This document shows, in pieces, positions 8,923-17,189 of a DNA stretch of 64,000 nucleotides; position 1 is the first letter of the stretch, and each line of letters starts with the position of its first letter. The notes beneath the pieces are model-generated. The model ran no database searches, had not been told where the DNA came from, and was given only the letters and a program-made list of their open reading frames with translations. This stretch comes from Streptomyces sp. AC555_RSS877 (GTDB lineage: Bacteria > Actinomycetota > Actinomycetes > Streptomycetales > Streptomycetaceae), in assembly GCF_019049245.1 (NCBI RefSeq), contig NZ_JAGMUK010000060.1, forward strand, positions 232,791 to 296,790, in the 5' to 3' direction. The position numbers and the translations under genes were made by a program.

Positions 8923-8954
8923 AATCGGACCGACCCCGAAAGGCCGGTCCGATT
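8923..8954 (-). terminator. Terminator hairpin downstream of pheT
   Basis: AATCGGACCG / CGGTCCGATT, 10-bp perfect stem with a 12-nt loop, between the stop of pheT and the start of the phosphatase gene. A second hairpin CACTC-AATC-GAGTG follows the pheT stop more closely (8999-9012). Confidence 0.65.
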
Positions 8955-9065
8955 CTGTCGACCGCATGCCCCGAAAGGGCCAGATCACCAGGAGAAGTCA
9001 CTCAATCGAGTGAGGTGACCGAATTGGGGGTGTGGGCCGGTCGACAACAGCAGCCACCACGACGA

Positions 9066-11576
9066 CTAACCTCTGAGGACAGCCCCCGTACGCTCGCCCG
9101 CGAGGGCGACCGCGGCGTCCCGAGCCGCCGACGCCTCGTCCACCGTCAGCGTCCGGTCGGCCGCCCGGAACCGCAGCGCGTACGCCAGCGACTTCCGCCC
9201 GTCACCGAGCTGTTCGGCGTTCTCGTACACGTCGAACAACCGGATCGCCTCCAGCAGTTCACCCGCCCCCTCACGCAGCGCGGCCTCCACATCGGCCTGC
9301 GGTACGAAGGTGTCGACCACCAGCGCGACATCCTGCGTGGCGACCGGGAACGTGGAGATGCTCGGCGCCTGCGGGGCGCCGTCACCGACCCGCTCCAGGG
9401 CGTCCAGGTCCAGCTCCATCGCGGAGCTGCGCGCGGGCAGGCCCAGCGCCTTCAGTACGCGCGGGTGCAGCTCACCCGCGTGACCGACAACCCGCTCGGC
9501 ACCGTCGGCGACGATCACCAGCTCGGCGCACCGACCCGGGTGCCACGGTCCGTACTGCCCGCCGCGGACGACCAGTTCGGCACCGGCCTCGCGCGCCACC
9601 GCCCGCGCCGCCTCGACCGCGTCGGCCCAGTCGGCCGGCCGGCCCTTGCCCCACCAGCCGGCCTGCTCGCGGGCGCCTGCGAGGACGACCGCGACATGGC
9701 GAGGCTGCTCGGGAAGCGCGGCGTCGAGTTCGGCGATCTCCTCGTCGGTCGGACGCCGGTCGACGGGCGGCGAGACGGCCGCCCGCTGCTCCTCACGCGG
9801 GAGGAAGACCAGGCCGGTCTCGAACAGCGCGAGGTCGTGCGAGCCCCGGCCGTCGTTGCGCCGCAGGGCGGCGAGCAGGCCCGGCAGCAGCGACGTACGA
9901 AGCGCCGGCTCCTCGTCGTTGAGCGGGTTGGCCAGCCTGACGACCCGGCGGGCCGGGTCGTCGGCCGCGAGGCCGAGCTGGTCGAAGACCTGCTCGCTGA
10001 CGAACGGGTAGTTCGGCGCCTCGACGTATCCGGCGCCGGCCAGGGCCCGGCCGACGCGGCGGTGCAGTCGCTGCCGGTGGGTCAGGCCGCGGCCGGACGG
10101 CGGCTTGGGCAGCGTGGAGGGCAGGTTCTCGTAGCCCTCCAGGCGGATGACCTCTTCGGCCAGGTCGTTGACCTCGGCCAGGTCGGGCCGCCAGGACGGC
10201 ACGGTGACGATCAGCTCGTCCTGCCCGTACACGTCGCAGCCGACCTGCTGGAGGCGGCGTACGACGGTCTCGCGGCCGTACTCGACGCCCGCGACCTTGT
10301 CCGGGTGGTCGGCCGCGACGGCGATGGTGTGCGGCGCGGACGGCGCGGTGACCTCGGTGACGCCGGCCTCGGCGGTGCCGCCCGCGAGCAGCACCAGCAG
10401 GTCGACGGTGCGCTGGGCGGCGGCGGAGGCCGCCTGCGGGTCGACGCCGCGCTCGAAGCGCTTGGACGCCTCGGAGGACAGCTTGTGGCGGCGGGCCGTA
10501 CGGGCGATGGAGACCGCGTTGAAGTGCGCGGCCTCGATCACGATGTCGGTCGTGCCCTCGGCCTCGGTGTGGTCGGCGATCTCCGTGTTGGCGCCGCCCA
10601 TGACCCCGGCGAGGCCGATCGGGCCGCGCTCGTCGGTGATCACCAGGTCCTCGGCGTGCAGCGTGCGGGTGACGCCGTCGAGGGTGACGATCTTCTCGCC
10701 CTCCTCGGCCCGGCGGACGCCGATGGTGCCCTGGACGAGCGAGCGGTCGTAGGCGTGCAGCGGCTGGCCGAGCTCCATCATCACGTAGTTCGTGACGTCG
10801 ACGGCGAGCGAGATCGGGCGCATGCCGACCTTCTGCAGGCGCCGCTGGAGCCAGAGCGGGGAGCGCGCCTCGGGGCTGAGGCCGGTGACGGTGCGGGCGG
10901 TGAAGCGGTCGCAGCCGACGGGGTCCAGGACCTTCACCGGGTAGCCGAAGGCGTTCGGGCCGGGGACGTCGAGCAGGGCCGGGTCGCTCAGCGGCAGGCC
11001 GTAGGCGATGGCGGCCTCGCGGGCGACGCCGCGGATGGACAGGCAGTCGCCGCGGTTGGCGGTGACGGCGATGTCCAGGACCTCGTCGACCAGTTCGAGG
11101 AGCTCGATGGCGTCCTTGCCGACCTCGGTCTCCGGGGGCAGCACGATGATGCCGTGGCTGCCGTCGTCGCCCATGCCCAGCTCGTCGCCGGAGCAGATCA
11201 TCCCGTGGGACGTCCTGCCGTACGTCTTGCGGGCGGAGATCGAGAAGCCGCCCGGCAGGGTGGCGCCGGGGAGCACCACGACGACCTTGTCGCCGACGAC
11301 GAAGTTGCGGGCGCCGCAGACGATCTCCTGCGGCTCGCCGGTGCCGTTGGCCTGGCCGACGTCGACCGTGCAGAAGCGGATCGGCTTCTTGAAGCCCTCC
11401 AGCTCCTCGATGGTCAGCACCTGGCCGACGACGAGCGGGCCTTTGAGGTCGTGGCCGAGCTGCTCGACCGTCTCGACCTCGAGGCCGGCCGAAATGAGCT
11501 TGGCCTGGACGTCACGACCGGTCTGAGTCGCCGGCAGGTCGACGTACTCCCGCAGCCAAGAAAGCGGGACCCGCAT
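9066..11576 (-). CDS. pheT: Phenylalanyl-tRNA synthetase beta subunit
   Basis: 836 aa, full family length. It begins MRVPLSWLREYVDLP, has the EMAP-II-like tRNA-binding domain at about 40-155 (VVGQVLTIEELEGF, GARNFVVGDKVVV, GMICSGDELG), the B3/B4 editing region in the middle (NRGDCLSIRGVAREAA, AVDVTNYVMMELGQPLHAYD), the B5 domain around 400-480 and the C-terminal anticodon-binding FDX-ACB domain in the last ~95 residues. With PheS it forms the (alpha-beta)2 enzyme that charges tRNA-Phe. Its ATG overlaps the pheS stop by one base (TGATG), giving translational coupling. Confidence 0.98.
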   Translation of the reverse strand: MRVPLSWLREYVDLPATQTGRDVQAKLISAGLEVETVEQLGHDLKGPLVVGQVLTIEELEGFKKPIRFCTVDVGQANGTGEPQEIVCGARNFVVGDKVVVVLPGATLPGGFSISARKTYGRTSHGMICSGDELGMGDDGSHGIIVLPPETEVGKDAIELLELVDEVLDIAVTANRGDCLSIRGVAREAAIAYGLPLSDPALLDVPGPNAFGYPVKVLDPVGCDRFTARTVTGLSPEARSPLWLQRRLQKVGMRPISLAVDVTNYVMMELGQPLHAYDRSLVQGTIGVRRAEEGEKIVTLDGVTRTLHAEDLVITDERGPIGLAGVMGGANTEIADHTEAEGTTDIVIEAAHFNAVSIARTARRHKLSSEASKRFERGVDPQAASAAAQRTVDLLVLLAGGTAEAGVTEVTAPSAPHTIAVAADHPDKVAGVEYGRETVVRRLQQVGCDVYGQDELIVTVPSWRPDLAEVNDLAEEVIRLEGYENLPSTLPKPPSGRGLTHRQRLHRRVGRALAGAGYVEAPNYPFVSEQVFDQLGLAADDPARRVVRLANPLNDEEPALRTSLLPGLLAALRRNDGRGSHDLALFETGLVFLPREEQRAAVSPPVDRRPTDEEIAELDAALPEQPRHVAVVLAGAREQAGWWGKGRPADWADAVEAARAVAREAGAELVVRGGQYGPWHPGRCAELVIVADGAERVVGHAGELHPRVLKALGLPARSSAMELDLDALERVGDGAPQAPSISTFPVATQDVALVVDTFVPQADVEAALREGAGELLEAIRLFDVYENAEQLGDGRKSLAYALRFRAADRTLTVDEASAARDAAVALAGERTGAVLRG

Positions 11577-12697
11577 CAGATCTCCATCCCGAACGGCCGG
11601 GTGAACCGGACGTCACCCTCGACCATGTCTCGCATGTCCTCGACGTTGTGGCGGAACATCAGCATCCGCTCGATGCCGAACCCGAAGGCGAAGCCGCTGT
11701 ACTTCTCCGGGTCGACGCCGCAGGCGGTCAGCACCTTGGGGTTGACCATGCCGCAGCCGCCGAGCTCGATCCAGCCCTCGCTGGAGCAGGTGCGGCAGGG
11801 CCGGTCGGGGTTGCCGACGGACTCGCCGCGACAGACGTAGCACACCATGTCCATCTCGGCGGACGGCTCGGTGAAGGGGAAGAAGTTGGGCCGCAGCCGG
11901 GTCTTCATGCCCTCGCCGAACAGCGACTGGACCATGTGGTCCAGGGTGCCCTTGAGGTCGGCCATGGTCAGGCCCTCGTCGATGGCGAGGAGCTCGACCT
12001 GGTGGAAGACGGGCGTGTGCGTGGCGTCCAGCTCGTCGGTGCGGTACACGCGGCCGGGGCAGATCACGTACACCGGCAGCTCGCGCCCCAACAGGGAGCG
12101 GATCTGCACGGGCGAGGTGTGGGTGCGCAGCACGACGCCGGACTCGGTGCCGCCGCCCTGGCCCTGCACGAAGAACGTGTCGGCCTCGCCGCGGGCCGGG
12201 TGGTCCGGGCCGATGTTGAGCGCGTCGAAGTTGAACCACTCGGCCTCGACCTGCGGGCCCTCGGCGACCTCGTAGCCCATGGCCACGAAGACGTCCTCGA
12301 TGCGCTCGGAGAGCGTGGTGAGCGGGTGGCGGGCGCCGGCCGGTACGCGGTCGTACGGCAGTGTGACGTCCACCGCCTCCTCCACCAGCACCCGCTGGTC
12401 GCGTTCGGCCTCCAGCTCCACCTGGCGGGCGGCGAGGGCCTTGTTCACGGCGCCGCGGGCCTGGCCCACGCGCTTGCCGGCCTCGGCCTTCGCGTGCGGG
12501 GGCAGTGCGCCGATCTCGCGGTTGGCGAGGGCCAGCGGCGAGGTGCCGCCGGTGTGCGCGACCTTGGCCTCCTGGAGCGCGTCGAGGGAATCGGCGGCGG
12601 TGAAGGCGGCGAGCGCCTCGTCCCGCATGCGCTCGATCTCTTCCGGTTTCAACGCCTCGACCTCGACAGGGTCGTACGACTTATTCGGTGCCGACAT
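11576..12697 (-). CDS. pheS: Phenylalanyl-tRNA synthetase alpha subunit
   Basis: 373 aa from the ATG at 12697 (GGGAAGAG just upstream); the ORF runs on further upstream but MSAPNKSYDPVEVEALKPEE is the sensible N-terminus. The N-terminal ~85 residues are the coiled-coil tRNA-binding arm; the class II catalytic core contains FDALNIGPDHPARGEADTFF, TPVFHQVELLAIDEG (motif 2 region), FFPFTEPSAEMDM and motif 3 GFGIERMLMFRHNVEDMRD. Also a CXXC-type pair (CYVCRGE, CRTCSSEG). First gene of pheST. No T-box or Phe-rich leader peptide could be seen in the 137-nt upstream gap. Confidence 0.98.
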   Translation of the reverse strand: MSAPNKSYDPVEVEALKPEEIERMRDEALAAFTAADSLDALQEAKVAHTGGTSPLALANREIGALPPHAKAEAGKRVGQARGAVNKALAARQVELEAERDQRVLVEEAVDVTLPYDRVPAGARHPLTTLSERIEDVFVAMGYEVAEGPQVEAEWFNFDALNIGPDHPARGEADTFFVQGQGGGTESGVVLRTHTSPVQIRSLLGRELPVYVICPGRVYRTDELDATHTPVFHQVELLAIDEGLTMADLKGTLDHMVQSLFGEGMKTRLRPNFFPFTEPSAEMDMVCYVCRGESVGNPDRPCRTCSSEGWIELGGCGMVNPKVLTACGVDPEKYSGFAFGFGIERMLMFRHNVEDMRDMVEGDVRFTRPFGMEI

Positions 12698-12834
12698 CTC
12701 TTCCCGTGCTTCCGATTGGCTGGCTGGAGTCCCCGTCACCGATCCATGGACGAATCGTCGTCGGCTTCGGGACACAAAGGTGCCAAAGGCCGAGTCTAAC
12801 GGGGTGGGGATGTTCGAATGCGCCCGCGGGCTGC

Positions 12835-13980
12835 TCAGGTCAGGTAGGCCGGAGCGCTCACGGGCAACGTAAATCGGAACTCGGCGCCGCCTCCGGGGGC
12901 GCGGCCGACCGTGATGGTGCCGCCGTGGGCCTCGACGATGCCCTTGACGATGTAGAGCCCGAGACCCGTGCCGCCGCGCTTGCTGCCCCGCCAGAAACGG
13001 GTGAAGACGCGGTTCATGGACTCCTCCGGGATGCCGGACCCCTCGTCGCTCACCGTGACCGACGTGGCTGCGTTCTCATGGCCTTCCCCCTCTCGGGGGG
13101 ACGCCGTGGCCGTGATGTCAATCGTGACGGTTCCCTCGCCGTGCCGCACCGCATTTTCGAGCAGGTTGCTGAGCACCTGGTCGATCTTGTCGGGGTCGGC
13201 CCACAGGTCGGGCAGCGGCTGTTCGAGGCGCAGCAGGAACCGGTCGGCGGCCAGGCCCGCGGCGACGTACGCCTGGATGTGCCGTCCGACGGCGGCGCCG
13301 ATGTCGACGGGCTGGCGCCTGAGTTCCAGGCGCCCGGAGTCGATCCGCGAGATGTCGAGCAGTTCGGCGATGAGGCGGGTGACCCGGTCGGCGTCGGCGT
13401 CGACGGTCTCCAGCATCAGCCGTTTCTGGTCGTCGGTGAAGCGTTCCCACTTGGCGAGGAGGGTGGCCGTGAAGCCCTTGACCGAGGTGAGCGGGGAGCG
13501 CAGCTCGTGGGCGACGGTGGCGATCAGTTCGGCGTGGCTGCGCTCGGTGCGGCGGCGGGCCTCGGTGTCACGGAGACAGACGACGACCCGGCGGACCGGT
13601 CCGGTGGGCCGCGTCCGCACGTAGGTGGCGGAGACCAGCACCTCGCGTCCCCCGTGCAGCAGCAGGTTGCGCTCGGGCTGTCCGACCCGGATGGCGAGAC
13701 CGCCGTAGGGATCGGTCAGCTGCCACCAGCGACGGCCCTCCAGGTCTTCTAACGGCAGGGCCTTCTCCAGCCGCTGTCCGAGGGCGTCCTCGGCGGGCAG
13801 GGCGGTGATCCGGGCCGCGGCGGCGTTGAAGCAGATCACGCGCCCGTGCTCGTCCGCGACGACCAGTCCGTCGGGCAGCTGGTCGGGATCGATGCCGAGG
13901 TCGGTCAGATCGCCGGGACGGGACGCGGGCGGACGCCGTACGTCCCGTGCTCCCGGTGCGCTGCTCGTGCCGACGCTCAT
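12835..13980 (-). CDS. Soluble PAS-domain sensor histidine kinase with TTA codon
   Basis: 381 aa, no membrane helix. Residues ~28-140 are a PAS domain (LPDGLVVADEHGRVICFNAA), then a HisKA domain with the phospho-acceptor His158 in VAHELRSPLTSVKGF, and a HATPase domain with the N box (QVLSNLLENAVRHG), G1 (SDEGSGIPEES) and G2 (GGTGLGLYIVKGI). No response regulator is adjacent, so it is an orphan kinase; the PAS may sense a cytosolic signal. Leu77 is a TTA codon (13750-13752), suggesting developmental control through bldA. It lies between the rRNA-methylase gene and pheS, all minus strand. Confidence 0.92.
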   Translation of the reverse strand: MSVGTSSAPGARDVRRPPASRPGDLTDLGIDPDQLPDGLVVADEHGRVICFNAAAARITALPAEDALGQRLEKALPLEDLEGRRWWQLTDPYGGLAIRVGQPERNLLLHGGREVLVSATYVRTRPTGPVRRVVVCLRDTEARRRTERSHAELIATVAHELRSPLTSVKGFTATLLAKWERFTDDQKRLMLETVDADADRVTRLIAELLDISRIDSGRLELRRQPVDIGAAVGRHIQAYVAAGLAADRFLLRLEQPLPDLWADPDKIDQVLSNLLENAVRHGEGTVTIDITATASPREGEGHENAATSVTVSDEGSGIPEESMNRVFTRFWRGSKRGGTGLGLYIVKGIVEAHGGTITVGRAPGGGAEFRFTLPVSAPAYLT

Positions 13981-14031
13981 CCCCGTACCCCACCTCTCAG
14001 ACGGCGCAGGGCCCCCGAGCAGGTCACCCTA

Positions 14032-14880
14032 CTAGCTCTCGGTGACGGAGCGGCACCCTGCGGAGGCGCGCTGTGCACGGGCTGACGCATAGAGACATAC
14101 GGCGGCCGCGGTGGCGAGGTTCAGGCTCTCGGCCTTCCCGTGGATCGGGACGCGGACCACGGCGTCCGCGAGCGCGCGGGTCTCCTCGGGAAGCCCCCAG
14201 GCCTCGTTCCCGAACACCCAGGCGGTCGGCCCGCCCATGGTCCCCTTGTCGAGCTCGTCGTCCAGGTCGTCGGTACCGGCCCCGTCCGCGGCGAGGATGC
14301 GCACTCCGGCGTCCTTCAGCCCGGCCACGGCCCGCTCGACGGGCACGCCGACGGCGACGGGGAGGTGGAAGAGGGAGCCCACGGAGGCCCGTACGGCCTT
14401 GGGGTTGTACAGATCGACGGAGGCGTCCGTCAGGACGACGGCTTCGGCACCGGCGGCGTCGGCGCACCGCAGGACGGTGCCGGCGTTCCCGGGATCGCGT
14501 ACGTGCGCGAGCACCGCGACGAGTTTGGGCCGGGCGGCGAGGATGTCCTCGAAGGGCGTGTCGAGGAACCGGCAGGTCCCGACCAGACCCTGCGGGGTGA
14601 CGGTGGTGGAGATGTCCGCGATGACCTGCTCGTCGGCGAGGTGCACCCGGGCCCCCGCGTCACGGGCCTCGCCGATGATGTCGGCGTACCGCTCCGCCGC
14701 GTCCGGCGTGGCGAAGAGTTCGACCAGCGTGGACGCGTGGGCCGCCGCCTCCCGTACCGCCTGCGGCCCCTCCGCGAGGAACAGCCGCTCCTTGCCCCGG
14801 AAGTTCCGCTTCGCGAGCCGCCGGGCGGCGGCGACGCGGGGGGAGCGGGGGGAGATCAGCTCGGGGGTGACGGGGGCCAT
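14032..14880 (-). CDS. TrmH/SpoU-family RNA 2'-O-methyltransferase
   Basis: 282 aa from the ATG at 14880 with AAGGTGAG upstream (a GTG three codons earlier is possible). The N-terminal ~100 residues are the substrate-binding domain (RVAAARRLAKRNFRGKERLF, then LAEGPQAVREA); the C-terminal SPOUT knot has the three classical motifs: HVRDPGNAGTVLRCADAAG, WVFGNEAWGLPEE and GKAESLNLATAAAVCLY. Methylates a ribose in rRNA or tRNA with S-adenosylmethionine. The synteny rplT-downstream SpoU methylase is frequent in actinobacteria; a 23S rRNA target is an inference. Confidence 0.93.
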   Translation of the reverse strand: MAPVTPELISPRSPRVAAARRLAKRNFRGKERLFLAEGPQAVREAAAHASTLVELFATPDAAERYADIIGEARDAGARVHLADEQVIADISTTVTPQGLVGTCRFLDTPFEDILAARPKLVAVLAHVRDPGNAGTVLRCADAAGAEAVVLTDASVDLYNPKAVRASVGSLFHLPVAVGVPVERAVAGLKDAGVRILAADGAGTDDLDDELDKGTMGGPTAWVFGNEAWGLPEETRALADAVVRVPIHGKAESLNLATAAAVCLYASARAQRASAGCRSVTES

Positions 14881-14913
14881 GCGACTCACCTTCGGTTACC
14901 GGTCAGCACAACG

Positions 14914-14945
14914 ACGGACCCGCGGGCACCTGCCCACGGGTCCGT
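14914..14945 (-). terminator. Terminator hairpin after rplT
   Basis: ACGGACCCG (14914-14922) pairs perfectly with CGGGTCCGT (14937-14945), 14-nt loop, placed 41 nt downstream of the rplT stop and just before the methylase start. It ends the infC-rpmI-rplT unit or attenuates read-through. Confidence 0.7.
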
Positions 14946-14985
14946 TCAGTCACGTCGGCCACAGCCGGCGCGGCGACGCGTGGCG

Positions 14986-15369
14986 TCACGCCGCCTTGGG
15001 CGCGTTGACGTCGCTGGGCAGCGCCTTCTGGGCCACCTCGACCAGCGCGGCGAACGCACCGGCGTCGTTCACGGCCAGCTCGGCCAGGATCTTGCGGTCG
15101 ACCTCGACGTTCGCCGCCTTCAGACCCTGGATGAACCGGTTGTACGTGATGCCGTTGGCGCGGGCAGCGGCGTTGATGCGCTGGATCCACAGCTGGCGGA
15201 AGTCACCCTTGCGCTTCTTGCGGTCGTTGTAGTTGTAGACCAGCGAGTGGGTGACCTGCTCCTTGGCCTTGCGGTAGAGGCGCGAACGCTGACCGCGGTA
15301 GCCGGATGCCTGCTCGAGGATCGCCCGGCGCTTCTTGTGGGCGTTGACTGCCCGCTTGACGCGTGCCAC
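14986..15369 (-). CDS. rplT: 50S ribosomal protein L20
   Basis: 127 aa, GTG start after AAGGAG. Complete L20: MARVKRAVNAHKKRRAILEQ at the N-terminus, the basic central part with SRLYRKAKEQVTHSLVYNYN and RKGDFRQLWIQRINAAARAN, and the globular C-terminal half (NRFIQGLKAANVEVDRKILA). L20 is an early 23S rRNA assembly protein and in several bacteria also the autogenous repressor of the infC operon. Last gene of infC-rpmI-rplT. Confidence 0.98.
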   Translation of the reverse strand: MARVKRAVNAHKKRRAILEQASGYRGQRSRLYRKAKEQVTHSLVYNYNDRKKRKGDFRQLWIQRINAAARANGITYNRFIQGLKAANVEVDRKILAELAVNDAGAFAALVEVAQKALPSDVNAPKAA

Positions 15370-15436
15370 TTGTTAACTCCTTGTAGCTGGGTCACGAGGG
15401 TGACCCGAGAACGGCTTGGTCCCGGTTATCGGCTAG

Positions 15437-15454
15437 GCCCTGCCCACGCAGGGC
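15437..15454 (-). other. Intercistronic hairpin rpmI-rplT
   Basis: GCCCTGC / GCAGGGC with a four-base loop, between rpmI and rplT, 60 nt before the rplT SD. May modulate the stoichiometry or serve as a processing site. Confidence 0.45.
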
Positions 15455-15459
15455 GCGCA

Positions 15460-15654
15460 CTAGATCCCGAGAAGCTTCTTGGCCTTGGCGGCATCGCCCG
15501 GCGCCAGCTCGACGGTGCCGGCCAGGCGGCGGGTCAGCGTCGAGGGCTTGTGCTCCAGGTAGTGGCGGCGGCCGGCGCGCTGGCGCAGCACCTTGCCCGA
15601 GCCGGTGACCCGAAAGCGCTTCTTGGCACCGCTGTGCGTCTTGTTCTTCGGCAT
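15460..15654 (-). CDS. rpmI: 50S ribosomal protein L35
   Basis: 64 aa from ATG at 15654 with GAGGAG at a normal distance; the open frame extends upstream but MPKNKTHSGAKKRFRVTGSG is the invariant L35 N-terminus. Very basic, includes RAGRRHYLEHKPSTLTRRL. Middle gene of infC-rpmI-rplT. Confidence 0.98.
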   Translation of the reverse strand: MPKNKTHSGAKKRFRVTGSGKVLRQRAGRRHYLEHKPSTLTRRLAGTVELAPGDAAKAKKLLGI

Positions 15655-15684
15655 GGCGCCGTTCTCCTCGTCGGTGGCACTCCG

Positions 15685-15709
15685 GTGCCCGGTCACGAAA
15701 ACCGGGCAC
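15685..15709 (-). other. Intercistronic hairpin infC-rpmI
   Basis: GTGCCCGGT / ACCGGGCAC, a 9-bp perfect stem with a 7-nt A-rich loop, 30 nt upstream of the rpmI SD. On the minus transcript the loop is TTTCGTG. A possible processing or translational-control element of the rpmI-rplT part of the operon. Confidence 0.5.
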
Positions 15710-15763
15710 GGTGGAGCGTCGCTGTTGTATCGGTTACGTCCTGGGGACTCGCGTCCCCCGGGA

Positions 15764-16441
15764 TCACGCCTCGGCGGGAGCCTCGGCCTGAGCCTCGACT
15801 TCGCCCTCGGCACTCACTTCGTCCTCGGCACCCTCGGACTCCGCGGCGTTCTGCGACTTGCCGGGGTTGGCCTTCGCTTCTGCCTTGCGGGCTTCCTGCG
15901 CCTGGCGGGCCTCGGCCATCGCCTCGGTCTTCTTCTTGTGCGGACCGAGAACCATGATCATGTTTCGGCCGTCCTGCTTCGGGTTCGACTCGACGAACCC
16001 GAGGTCGGCCACATCCTCCGCGAGACGCTGCAGCAGTCGGTAGCCGAGTTCCGGCCGGGACTGCTCGCGACCACGGAACATGATCGTGATCTTGACCTTG
16101 TCGCCCTGCTTGAGGAACCGAACGACGTGACCCTTCTTGGTGTCATAGTCGTGCGGGTCGATCTTCGGCCGGAGCTTCATCTCCTTGATGACCGTGTGCG
16201 CCTGGTTCTTGCGCGCCTCACGGGCCTTCATGGCCGACTCGTACTTGAACTTCCCGTAGTCCATGAGCTTGCACACAGGCGGACGGGCGGTTGCCGCCAC
16301 CTCGACCAGGTCCAGGTCGTACTCCTGCGCAAGCTCCAGTGCCTTGGCCAGCGGGACAATGCCCACCTGCTCGCCACTGGGACCGACAAGTCGCACCTCT
16401 GGAACGCGAATCCGGTCGTTGATGCGGGGCTCGGCGCTGAT
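15764..16441 (-). CDS. infC: Translation initiation factor IF-3, probable AUC start
   Basis: 225 aa if started at ATC (codon 16441-16439). The IF3 N-domain begins SAEPRINDRIRVPEVRLVGP, of which the ordinary-start version (GTG at 16396) would remove about 15 residues. Reading upstream in frame there is no ATG, GTG or TTG before a TGA, while GAGGAGG lies four bases before the ATC. A non-canonical AUU/AUC start is the known basis of IF3 autoregulation. The C-domain has GREQSRPELGYRLLQRLAED and NPKQDGRNMIMVLGPHKKK; an acidic Ala/Glu tail of ~45 residues follows. First gene of the operon. Confidence 0.95.
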   Translation of the reverse strand: MSAEPRINDRIRVPEVRLVGPSGEQVGIVPLAKALELAQEYDLDLVEVAATARPPVCKLMDYGKFKYESAMKAREARKNQAHTVIKEMKLRPKIDPHDYDTKKGHVVRFLKQGDKVKITIMFRGREQSRPELGYRLLQRLAEDVADLGFVESNPKQDGRNMIMVLGPHKKKTEAMAEARQAQEARKAEAKANPGKSQNAAESEGAEDEVSAEGEVEAQAEAPAEA

Positions 16442-16813
16442 GGATCCTCCTCGGTTAGCACCACACGGCCATCTGGCGGACGGCCGCGTTTGTCTCTGTC
16501 AGACAGACCTAACCGCGCCGAAGCACAAAAAAATGCCCCGGACGATCACAGGCGGGGCTCCAAGCACTACCGGAGCACCGCCGCGGTGATGCCGCGGGGC
16601 GCACATTCGGGCGACTCCATCGTCCGTACGGAACGATGGTGGCCGCCTGACCGGGGTGACCCGCCGCCCCGGGGGGACGGTCAGGTGGGAGATCGGAGCC
16701 TCCACTTGTGGCCAGTCACACTTACACACATGTGTCCGGCCGGTCGTCACACAAGGTTAGCAGCAACCCGGGGGTGGTGCGAACCGTCGTACACCGGGGC
16801 CTATCGTGTGGGC
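16442..16813 (-). promoter_or_regulatory. infC leader / divergent promoter region
   Basis: 372 nt without a gene between infC (minus) and the DUF1844 gene (plus). From the plus-gene side it contains a hairpin CCATCGT...ACGATGG enclosing CCGTACGG (16617-16639), GC-rich repeats CCGCGG-TGATG-CCGCGG (16580-16596), the U-tract terminator (16527-16558), palindrome TCTGTC-T-GACAGA (about 16494-16506) and a hairpin CGGCC/GGCCG just before the infC SD. Several mutually exclusive foldings look possible. I could not place a convincing -35/-10 pair. Confidence 0.55.
16527..16558 (-). terminator. Intrinsic terminator in the infC leader (attenuator candidate)
   Basis: On the minus strand GCCCCG...CGGGGC (16558-16535), a six-pair G/C stem with a 12-nt loop, is followed by A and an uninterrupted run of seven T (16533-16527). 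A U-tract terminator is rare in this genome type. It lies 86 nt upstream of the infC start and no other minus-strand gene lies upstream, so it can only act on the infC operon transcript. Confidence 0.65.
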
Positions 16814-17188
16814 ATGAGTGACACCCCTGCTGAGTCCGCCGGGTCCGCCGCGGGCCCCGACTTCGACGAGATGACCCGCGACATCGCCGAGGTCCCCGCC
16901 GTCGAGGTGATCGTGACGGTCGCCGTCAACCTGATGAGCGCCGCCGCCGTGAAGCTCGGTCTGACGGAGGAGGGCGACAAGTACAAGGACCTGGACGAGG
17001 CCCGCAAGCTGGTGCACGCCCTCGCCGGTCTGCTGGACGCGAGCGCGACCGAGATCAGCTCGTTCCACGCCGCCCCGCTGCGCGACGGCCTGAAGTCGCT
17101 GCAGCTGGCGTTCCGCGAGGCGTCGCTCGTCCCGGACGAGCCGGGCCACGGTCCCGGTGAGAAGTACACCGGCCCGATCTACGGCTGA
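16814..17188 (+). CDS. DUF1844 family protein
   Basis: 124 aa. After a short variable N-terminus the conserved DUF1844 core appears: EVPAVEVIVTVAVNLMSAAA, VKLGLTEEG, LDEARKLVHALAGLLDAS, SLQLAFREAS. A small helical protein regularly encoded next to infC in actinobacteria; function unknown. No good SD precedes the ATG (16814), so it may be leaderless. It is divergent from the infC operon and converges on an SseB-like gene one base away. Confidence 0.88.
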   Translation: MSDTPAESAGSAAGPDFDEMTRDIAEVPAVEVIVTVAVNLMSAAAVKLGLTEEGDKYKDLDEARKLVHALAGLLDASATEISSFHAAPLRDGLKSLQLAFREASLVPDEPGHGPGEKYTGPIYG

Positions 17189-17189
17189 T

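Noticed and set aside
9015..11840. 941-aa open frame on the plus strand opposite pheT
   Set aside because: Shadow of high-GC codon bias: no motifs, no SD, Arg/Gly/Asp-rich composition, and pheT on the other strand has all catalytic domains.
12698..12834. T-box or Phe-leader upstream of pheS
   Set aside because: Only 137 nt, no specifier stem, T-loop or Phe-codon-rich leader ORF visible.
16396..16396. infC start at the GTG reported as start of the open frame
   Set aside because: It removes the conserved first 15 residues and lacks a good SD, whereas ATC at 16441 has both.
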